A DNA stretch of 12,981 nucleotides, from the NCBI GenBank assembly GCA_031255325.1, contig JAIRST010000054.1, positions 1 to 12,981 on the forward strand. The letters are read 5' to 3'. Below are positions 1 through 5,453 of this stretch, piece after piece; the first letter of the stretch is position 1; each line of letters opens with the position of its first letter. The notes beneath the pieces are model-generated. The model had not been told where the DNA came from. It did not search any database and saw only the letters and a program-made list of their open reading frames with translations. This DNA is from Holosporales bacterium. Lineage in GTDB: Bacteria > Pseudomonadota > Alphaproteobacteria > UBA3830 > JAIRMZ01. The translations under genes and the position numbers were made by a program.

Positions 1-265
1 TTTTCATAAGAACGCTTTATTATAACTTGTGTCGCCTCATTTAATATTTTGACTATACTTCCTTGACCTTTATAAAGAGAGATACGATGCGTAGGCGGGA
101 ACTTTTCTCAGAAGGTGTGTGCTTTTCCTATCTTGAGGTGATGCTATGCCTTTGTTAAACCCTTTCTTACAAAATTTCCCAGATCCATAAAAACTTACAT
201 ACTCAATATTTTAGCTCCTCATCCTTCCGTAGGATCCCTTTCTATAGAAAAAGTACAAAATTCCC
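1..265. other. Intergenic stretch, possible coding remnant
   Basis: No complete gene is visible here. On the plus strand the frame 142-279 is open and reads like the end of a protein (…APHPSVGSLSIEKVQNSLKNI, stop 277-279), but it has no start codon and a TGA lies just before it (139-141). It may be a decayed gene end or chance. A 12-base palindrome, TTTCTATAGAAA, lies at 239-250. I see no terminator with a T-tract for the MFS gene that ends at 266. Confidence 0.2.
49..76 (+). promoter_or_regulatory. Sigma70-like promoter, no clear gene downstream
   Basis: TTGACT (49-54) and TATAAA (71-76) are separated by 16 bases, close to the sigma70 consensus. An AGAGAG stretch and an ATG (87) follow, but that frame stops after 23 codons (87-158). 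A second ATG (146) with GAGGTGA upstream gives only 14 codons. The promoter points toward the 3' end of the minus-strand MFS gene. It could drive a small RNA or small protein, be the remnant of a lost gene, or be a chance match in AT-rich DNA. Confidence 0.35.
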
Positions 266-1537
266 TCAAGAACATTTAATATTTTTATAGGCGGAAGGCA
301 ACAATAGCTTTGATACACTTAATGAAAAGCAAGAAACACATAGGCTATAGATAAAAGCGTATTTTCCTCCGAATGCCGTCCAAATGTGTCCTGCAATGAT
401 AGAGGCAAGAAGAAATGCCACCCCCACTGTAAAATAATATATTCCAATCGCTGTTGCTTTGACATGAGTATTAACTTTCTCGGTTATTATGGACAAAAAT
501 AATCCTTGGATAGCGGACATCTGTCCTCCCCATATAAAAGCTCCAAGGTAAATACCGAAAGTGGAATGGATAAAGATAAAGGATAAATTTGCAAAAATCA
601 TTGCTATCATACAAACTCTAATTAAAGCGATTTTGCCAAATTTATCCGCGTATAAACCGACGGGAAAGGAAAATAATATCTGCCCTAAACTAACAAACAT
701 ACTTTCAGAACCGGATGTTGTCTTGGATAAAAAATTGCTCGCATAGATGGGAAGCAAACTCTCTGTAAAATGACCCATTTCGAAGGTAAAGGAGAGCAAT
801 AGGATTTTCCAAAATCCTTCATCAAGAGAGTTTAAATATTTTCTTTGAAACGGATTTTCAATTTTTCTATTTTCTTTATTATTTACGATATTAGGAGTTT
901 TGATTTTTAAAAGGCAAATAATAGCGATAGCAGCCGGAATCGTTGCACATGAAAAAACAATTCTATAATTATTATGACTTAAATGCATAATCAATATGGC
1001 AATGGGCACGCCTAACAAACACCCCACTGTTTTTAAAGAGCGACTAAATCCATAAGCTTTCCCTCTGTCGTTTACGTGACTTATATCAGCTATTAAGGCG
1101 TCTCTTGTCGTTGCCTGGAATCCGTTTCCTAATCTTTCTATAGATTGGATAAACGTAACCATAAAGGAAGACGTAGCGGTCGCAAGTATGGATCGTGCAA
1201 ATAACGTTACGGTACAACCAAATAACAGGATAAATTTGCGGTCTTTTAAGTAATCGCTAATAACACCGACCAAGATACGGCATATAAAAGAAACAAATTC
1301 AATGATGCCATCGACCAGCGCAACAGCGGCTTCGGTAATATGCAACTCCGTTTTAAGAAACATCCCCATTTGGCTATAGACCATCGTTGTAGACATTCCA
1401 AGAAACAGCCCAAAAAACGAGACAGCAAATACTTCCTTAGGAATAGAGCTAAATATAAAAAAAAAGCCCTTTTTAAAAGGGCTCAACGATACAACATCCG
1501 GCTGTCTCTTTTGTGAACTTTTGACGCCTTTCTTCAC
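266..1537 (-). CDS. Major facilitator superfamily (MFS) transporter
   Basis: 423-residue inner-membrane transporter, normal length for a 12-helix MFS permease; substrate unknown. The cytoplasmic loop signature after helix 2 is present as GVISDYLKDRK (about residues 91-101), with a second-half counterpart GLYADKFGK (about 294-302). A stretch around 136-180, RLGN…TTRDALIAD…GFSRSLKTVG, resembles the R(I/L)GKG…PRDALIAD…FG(L)RQSLDT segment of a family of proteobacterial MFS proteins of undefined substrate. The start is GTG (1537-1535) and only a weak GAGA precedes it. The GTG overlaps the stop of an upstream 57-codon ORF by four bases (GTGA), which suggests translational coupling. A terminator-like hairpin lies over codons 19-27, so a shorter form is conceivable, but the first helix (about residues 35-55) offers no good ATG before Met48. 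The gene is more AT-rich than the ntrYX-clpB region: the line at 841-900 has 13 G/C in 60 bases. Confidence 0.88.
   Translation of the reverse strand: MKKGVKSSQKRQPDVVSLSPFKKGFFFIFSSIPKEVFAVSFFGLFLGMSTTMVYSQMGMFLKTELHITEAAVALVDGIIEFVSFICRILVGVISDYLKDRKFILLFGCTVTLFARSILATATSSFMVTFIQSIERLGNGFQATTRDALIADISHVNDRGKAYGFSRSLKTVGCLLGVPIAILIMHLSHNNYRIVFSCATIPAAIAIICLLKIKTPNIVNNKENRKIENPFQRKYLNSLDEGFWKILLLSFTFEMGHFTESLLPIYASNFLSKTTSGSESMFVSLGQILFSFPVGLYADKFGKIALIRVCMIAMIFANLSFIFIHSTFGIYLGAFIWGGQMSAIQGLFLSIITEKVNTHVKATAIGIYYFTVGVAFLLASIIAGHIWTAFGGKYAFIYSLCVSCFSLSVSKLLLPSAYKNIKCS
1457..1483 (-). terminator. Intrinsic-terminator-like hairpin inside MFS 5' end
   Basis: Read on the minus strand, AGCCCTTTT and AAAAGGGCT are exact inverted repeats separated by one base. 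They are followed at once by a run of T (positions 1464 down to 1457, with one more T in the arm). This is the form of a rho-independent terminator. It lies within codons 19-27 of the MFS gene, coding SPFKKGFFF. Either it terminates lipoprotein transcripts early, acts as a translation-dependent attenuator, or is a coding coincidence. The nine-T tract could also provoke transcriptional slippage. Confidence 0.5.
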
Positions 1538-1707
1538 GTCATTCTCGTTATTTTATTGAAAATCAACATCGTCGCTGTCACTTTTAGAATCACCCAATGT
1601 TTCAGCATTCCTTCTACTTCACAACTTTTAATTGCAATAGATGCATCTCTCTTATTACTTTTACAAAACTCTAAGAGAGAGTCAATCTTTGTGAAAGGGA
1701 GCAGCAT
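1534..1707 (-). CDS. Small hypothetical ORF, 57 codons, overlapping MFS start
   Basis: An open frame runs from ATG (1707-1705) to TGA (1536-1534) and gives a 57-residue product beginning MLLPFTKIDSLLEFCKSNKR. I do not recognise it. Its stop shares GTGA with the GTG start of the MFS gene, and its start lies 23 bases after the lipoprotein stop, so it fits exactly between the two genes on the same strand. That arrangement is the main argument for it. Against it, the ribosome site is poor (GGA about ten bases upstream) and no domain or membrane segment is evident. It contains a 9-base inverted repeat (1646-1654 with 1672-1680). It could be a real small protein, a leader that couples translation to the MFS gene, or a chance frame. 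Confidence 0.35.
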   Translation of the reverse strand: MLLPFTKIDSLLEFCKSNKRDASIAIKSCEVEGMLKHWVILKVTATMLIFNKITRMT

Positions 1708-1730
1708 CTATCGTCCAGTTGAAGAGCATA

Positions 1731-2051
1731 TTACGGGATACTATTTTCTATCGGAGCTTGGGTTGCTTCTTGCTCTTTTGCGGTATCCCAAAGATGCTTA
1801 TGCAAAACGATTTCTTGTTGACGAGCGGCGTCTATGGATGCTTCTGTGGCTTTCGATGTATCGAATACAGAATGAGGCTGTCCTCTCCCTTCAGGAACCT
1901 TAATAGGATTTAAAGAAGGATAAGATAAGTCATCGATCGGATCATTCGCAAAAGGATCGTCACATCCTGTTAACGGCAAAAAAACAACTACGTAACATAA
2001 TATCCATGCATATTTTTTATTGTAGTGGATTAAACAAAGAATTTCTTTCAC
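1731..2051 (-). CDS. Small lipoprotein, unknown function
   Basis: 106-residue precursor. A basic N-terminal segment (residues 1-13) and a hydrophobic run (about 14-27) lead into the lipobox LTGC, with the lipidated cysteine at residue 30, so the mature protein has 77 residues. Residues after the cysteine are DDP; in E. coli an Asp at +2 favours retention in the inner membrane, but whether this holds here is unknown. The mature part is hydrophilic, rich in Asp, Pro, Glu and Gln, and lacks a domain I recognise. The start is GTG (2051-2049), preceded at five bases by GGAG within AAGGAGA, a good ribosome site. It is the first gene of an apparent minus-strand group with the 57-codon ORF and the MFS transporter. 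Open frames on the opposite strand here lack comparable signals. Confidence 0.75.
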   Translation of the reverse strand: MKEILCLIHYNKKYAWILCYVVVFLPLTGCDDPFANDPIDDLSYPSLNPIKVPEGRGQPHSVFDTSKATEASIDAARQQEIVLHKHLWDTAKEQEATQAPIENSIP

Positions 2052-2360
2052 AATTTCTCCTTGGTCGTTTTGCGATGCTTCACAATAACACTATCCATCG
2101 TAGCCTTATGTAGAGATTAGAATAATATGTTCCTGCAAGAAAATCTTATAGAGGAGATGATGTTTGAAGAGGGATAGAGTTGTAAGTTCAATTCCTATCT
2201 CTTTCCCATTTTTCAAATTAAGGGACAAGACGACCTTCTATAAAATATTTATTCCCTCAGCGTAAAGAACCATCCGTTACTTCATTATTAACGCAAAAGT
2301 AATTCCTAGACTAGAACATAAAGATGTTTACCGTTATTTTGAAAGGGTAACAGGATATTT
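2052..2360. other. Divergent intergenic region
   Basis: This gap separates the start of the minus-strand lipoprotein from the start of the plus-strand carboxypeptidase, so it should hold both promoters. It is AT-rich and contains several -10-like boxes (for example TATAAA on the plus strand near 2240 and TATTAT/TATTCT on the minus strand near 2125), but I could not pair any with a convincing -35 at proper spacing. No open frame longer than a few codons, tRNA or terminator is evident. AGGA at 2352-2355 is the ribosome site of the carboxypeptidase gene. Confidence 0.5.
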
Positions 2361-3563
2361 ATGCGTTTTCTTCTTTTTGTCCTTGTTCTTTTATCCGCAC
2401 TATTAAGCTATGCAGCTCCTCCTTATGGAGCTATCGTCATTGATGCAACGTCAGGCCGCACCTTGCATGAAAAAGGTGCTGATGTTCTAACGCAGCCTGC
2501 TTCTCTTACAAAGATGATGACTCTTTTTTTGACGTTCAAGGAAATTGATCGTGGTCATTTAAAATGGAACAAGACGCTAAAGGTTTCTTCGTATGCGAGG
2601 CAGCAATCCCCTAGTGTATTAGGGGTTCGTCCCGGACAAAAGTTAACCGTTCGTCAAGCTGTTTTAGCGTTGGTTACAAAATCAGCTAATGATATTGCCG
2701 TTACTCTTGCAGAAGGTATTGCAGGGTCCGAATCTTCTTTTGTCGCACGCATGAACAAAGAGGCGCGACGCCTTGGAATGCGTTCGACAATCTTTCGAAA
2801 TGCCTCTGGTTTGCCCAATTCACAGCAAGTTTCAACAGCGCGGGATATGGCGCGCTTGTCCCAAGCTATTATGCGTGAATGTCCTCAATATTATCCTCTC
2901 TTTTCCACACGGTATTTTACTTATAACGGTCATACACATGCGAACCATAACAAATTGCTCGGACGAACGGCAGGCGGTGTTGTCATCGATGGTTTAAAAA
3001 CAGGTTTCGTAAACGCTTCTGGATTTAACTTGGCCGCTTCTGCAATCAAAGGGAAACGGCGATTGATTGTAGTCGTCCTTGGAGGGCCAGATCGCCTATG
3101 GCGTGATGCACGTGTAAGCTATTTGTTCCGCTGTGGATTTGATGGGCATTTTTCTCATCGTGTTGCGCCAACTTATGCGGTTCCTCACACACGTGAAAAT
3201 ACATTACAGGTTCTTGCCGAAGATGATGAAATCGAAAAACTAATTCGTAGTTTAAGTTTTTCAGATAGTAAAAAACAATCCTCCTTTTCTTTGCAGAAGA
3301 GGAGATGCAAAGGAAAAATCAAACAAAAAACAACGCAACATATTGTTTGTGTGTCTGTTATAAAAGGACGGGCAGAGACTTTATTAAAGCGTTTGCAACA
3401 GAAAATACCTAAAAATTTACTAGCAAGAGCTTCTGTTCATATCAACCCTAAACATACCCAAAGGAAATCAGCCGTTGAATTTATTTGTCAAAATAAAAAA
3501 CATGCTGTTACTCTCCAGAAAATCCTTAAAAAAAGTGGCTTCCGAAGTGTATATCATACGTAA
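2361..3563 (+). CDS. D-alanyl-D-alanine carboxypeptidase (peptidase S11)
   Basis: 400-residue secreted penicillin-binding protein that removes the terminal D-Ala from peptidoglycan pentapeptides in the periplasm. A cleavable signal peptide is seen (MRFLLFVLVLLSALLSYA, cleavage probably near residue 18-19). All three active-site motifs of the family are present: SLTK with nucleophile Ser48 and Lys51, SAN at 108-110, and KTG at 213-215. The catalytic domain ends near residue 260-270. The remainder is Lys/Arg-rich, and its last 75 residues have the pattern of a diverged SPOR-like module (HIVCVSVIKGRAETLLKRL… then a second similar half), as seen in some alphaproteobacterial DacF/DacA proteins; that assignment is inference. 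There is no obvious C-terminal amphipathic anchor helix as in E. coli DacA. ATG start with AGGA five bases upstream. Monocistronic by context; it converges on the protease gene. Confidence 0.92.
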   Translation: MRFLLFVLVLLSALLSYAAPPYGAIVIDATSGRTLHEKGADVLTQPASLTKMMTLFLTFKEIDRGHLKWNKTLKVSSYARQQSPSVLGVRPGQKLTVRQAVLALVTKSANDIAVTLAEGIAGSESSFVARMNKEARRLGMRSTIFRNASGLPNSQQVSTARDMARLSQAIMRECPQYYPLFSTRYFTYNGHTHANHNKLLGRTAGGVVIDGLKTGFVNASGFNLAASAIKGKRRLIVVVLGGPDRLWRDARVSYLFRCGFDGHFSHRVAPTYAVPHTRENTLQVLAEDDEIEKLIRSLSFSDSKKQSSFSLQKRRCKGKIKQKTTQHIVCVSVIKGRAETLLKRLQQKIPKNLLARASVHINPKHTQRKSAVEFICQNKKHAVTLQKILKKSGFRSVYHT

Positions 3564-3690
3564 ATATAATTCCTTTTTTTAAGAAGTAAGGCTGAGTTGT
3601 AAATATATATCTAAATCCAGAGTATGCTTTTATGACGTAGCGGACGCTTATCTCTCATGGATTTTCTTGCTTCTAAGTACTTCATTATCC

Positions 3691-3718
3691 TTGCTAAAAA
3701 ATGCAAAATTTTTAGCAA
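3691..3718. repeat. 10-bp inverted repeat, stem-loop
   Basis: TTGCTAAAAA (3691-3700) and TTTTTAGCAA (3709-3718) are exact reverse complements with an 8-base loop. No T-tract follows on either strand, so this is not a standard intrinsic terminator. It may shape the 3' end of the carboxypeptidase mRNA or be a protein-binding dyad. Confidence 0.5.
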
Positions 3719-3764
3719 AACAGCATATTCAGATGTTAGGGGGGAAAGGTATTACTGGAGCGAC

Positions 3765-3799
3765 AAAAAAGCAACCCAATAGACTTGGGTTGCTTTTTT
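3765..3799. terminator. Bidirectional rho-independent terminator
   Basis: GCAACCCAA (3771-3779) and TTGGGTTGC (3785-3793) form a perfect 9-bp stem with a 5-base loop. It is flanked by six A on the left (3765-3770) and six T on the right (3794-3799). The A/T flanks let it work in both directions, which fits its place between convergent genes: the carboxypeptidase on plus and the trypsin-like protease on minus. Confidence 0.9.
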
Positions 3800-3846
3800 C
3801 CTCTACAATATTACTATCGAAGCAAAGGATACACGTGAGATATAAA

Positions 3847-5256
3847 TTAAAAGTCCCATTCTAACGGGAATCCCTCTTCTTTTGACTTTTTCATAAGCCT
3901 TTCCTGATCTGAAACTTTTTTTTGGAAATAATCTATTACATTTTGTGTAATTATATGTGTATTTTCGTCAGAGCTTGCGATACCGACGATCACGCAACCA
4001 CCTGAATGCGAATCCTCTATATATAATGGGGAACCGCTATCTATGTGCATTGCTTTATAATGAGGATCTTTTAGACTCAGGAAAGCATCCTTTATTATCC
4101 AGTTTTCTTCAACATTGAGACGCTTTCCAGGCAAATTAACACGCTTTAATTTCTGGCCGCCGGAAATCTTTTGCGCCCTATCTAATGCATCAATAGCTGC
4201 CTTATTGGATACACTTCCATCTTCGTTCCATTTAGGGTCCACACAATCATTAAACCCATTGCCAAAACCGACTCTGTAAAAGCTTTTCCCTTGTGAATTT
4301 TTGGGAAAGCTTCCTATTTTTGGCAACTGAGTACCTATCGGAAGATTAACTGCCTTTTCCAATACGAATAAAGCTATATCGATTGGGTAAATGGAAACCA
4401 TAATAACCGGTATTTCATTAGGTTCTTTTTCAAATCTGGAAGTTCTTTTTTGTCCAGCCGAAAGAGAAAAAGACCAATTGTCCCAATGGAACATTCTTTC
4501 ATCGTCTCCAAACAGAGTCATATTGCTATAAAGCACACGACTCCCAACAGAAATGCAAGGAAGATGCTGATCATCTTCTGGACGCCCTGTTGCATGTGCG
4601 CACCCAATTAACACTCTTCTCTGATATGTTTCGGGAAAGAATCCTTCTACATCAATAAGCGTTGCTGTCGTCGCTAATGGTTTCATCTCGTGCCAGATAC
4701 CATTTTCAAAAAACTCTCCAGAACGCCAGAGAATAAATGTAAAAGGATCATAAGGACGAGCTGCATCCATTTTCTGCTGCAATGTACTACCCGACAAGGA
4801 ATCATTAAAATGAGAAAGTCTCGTCAGTAGCAATGATTCCGTATCCGACTGAAGGTCAGGATGCTTGCTGCAAAATTCCTGAATTTGTGTTATTTCCGAT
4901 TTTGGGAAACAATCAAAAATCGGATCCAATACTTTTGGAAGGTTTTCTGCGTTAGCTTGTACAACCTTCAAAAACATAGATTCCTGAGCTTCAGGATTTC
5001 TTTTAAATAAACATACCCCATATGTGAGACGGGGCAACCCTCTGCTGCTCCTAGCTTCACAAAGAACTTCCACTAAAGTGTCGAAATTTACCTTTCTCGA
5101 CGGCATCAAAATTGGCTCGCTCACACAATTGTTTGAACCGTCATACGTCAAAAATGCAACAACTTCATCTTTACGCTCCTCATCAATAACACTTTTTTCC
5201 ATAGCATCGGTAATACTCATACACAGAAAAAGAAAAGCACATACTAATATTTTCAC
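3847..5256 (-). CDS. Secreted trypsin-like serine protease (S1-like), novel N-terminus
   Basis: 469-residue predicted exported protein with a signal peptide (about residues 1-18, MKILVCAFLFLCMSITDA). The C-terminal half looks like a chymotrypsin-fold protease. IGCAHA places the general base at His221 (compare TAAHC), YPIDIALFVL places the acid at Asp293 (compare DIALL), and HIDSGSPLYI places the nucleophile at Ser407 (compare GDSGGPL). Spacing and order H-D-S are right for the fold, but each motif departs from the consensus: Gly before DSG is Ile, and GGP is GSP. Residues about 20-190 have no domain I recognise. Several cysteines are present (44, 66, 82, 116, 129, 219, 234, 338, 421), so disulfides are possible. 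The start is GTG with AGAGGA five bases upstream. Divergent from ntrY. It could be a degradative enzyme, an envelope protease or a secreted effector; context does not decide. Confidence 0.72.
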   Translation of the reverse strand: MKILVCAFLFLCMSITDAMEKSVIDEERKDEVVAFLTYDGSNNCVSEPILMPSRKVNFDTLVEVLCEARSSRGLPRLTYGVCLFKRNPEAQESMFLKVVQANAENLPKVLDPIFDCFPKSEITQIQEFCSKHPDLQSDTESLLLTRLSHFNDSLSGSTLQQKMDAARPYDPFTFILWRSGEFFENGIWHEMKPLATTATLIDVEGFFPETYQRRVLIGCAHATGRPEDDQHLPCISVGSRVLYSNMTLFGDDERMFHWDNWSFSLSAGQKRTSRFEKEPNEIPVIMVSIYPIDIALFVLEKAVNLPIGTQLPKIGSFPKNSQGKSFYRVGFGNGFNDCVDPKWNEDGSVSNKAAIDALDRAQKISGGQKLKRVNLPGKRLNVEENWIIKDAFLSLKDPHYKAMHIDSGSPLYIEDSHSGGCVIVGIASSDENTHIITQNVIDYFQKKVSDQERLMKKSKEEGFPLEWDF

Positions 5257-5453
5257 AGGAATCCTCTTATTTAACGAGGCGTATTCTGCTTTACCGTTTA
5301 TTAAATATTCCTTAATAAAAGATAAATTTTTATCTTTATGTAATCCTGAATACTTTTCCGCTTGAAAAACGGACTTAGGAAGGATGAGATTTAAGATAAC
5401 CTGTTGGTGTTCCCCTCCAAGAAATGCTATGAGACCATAAGAAAGGGGAAGCT
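5257..5453. other. Divergent intergenic region, protease and ntrY
   Basis: These 197 bases should contain promoters for the protease (minus) and ntrYX (plus). They include a strong dyad at 5318-5337 and the ntrY ribosome site AAAGGGGA near 5442-5449. I could not identify a convincing -35/-10 pair on either strand. Confidence 0.45.
5318..5337. promoter_or_regulatory. 9-bp dyad, possible operator
   Basis: AAAGATAAA (5318-5326) and TTTATCTTT (5329-5337) are perfect reverse complements separated by two bases. The position between two divergent genes is typical of an operator for a dimeric regulator. AT-rich composition raises the chance of coincidence, and the regulator is unknown; autoregulation by NtrX is only a guess. 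Confidence 0.35.

Larger units (their letters stand above)
3564..3846. other. Convergent intergenic region with hairpins
   Basis: About 280 bases between the 3' ends of the carboxypeptidase (plus) and the protease (minus). It holds a 10-base perfect inverted repeat (3691-3700 with 3709-3718) and, further on, a bidirectional terminator (3765-3799). The plus-strand frame across 3667-3864 runs through the terminator and into the protease gene, so I do not regard it as a gene. If the terminator serves the carboxypeptidase, its mRNA has a 3' untranslated region of about 200 bases. Confidence 0.5.

Noticed and set aside
1556..1903. 115-codon plus-strand frame opposite the lipoprotein and the 57-codon ORF
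   Set aside because: It is antisense to a frame with a clear lipobox and a good ribosome site; its start has no Shine-Dalgarno, and the product looks like translation of the complementary strand.
2176..2212. tRNA-like T-arm (GTTCAATTC) in the lipoprotein-carboxypeptidase gap
   Set aside because: The presumed T-stem has an A-C mismatch, and no D-arm, anticodon arm or matching acceptor 5' strand is found upstream.
3667..3864. 65-codon plus-strand frame after the carboxypeptidase gene
   Set aside because: It runs through the perfect bidirectional terminator and into the 3' end of the protease gene; no ribosome site.
5024..5365. 113-codon plus-strand frame over the protease start
   Set aside because: Mostly antisense to the signal peptide and N-terminus of the protease, no start signal, no recognisable features.
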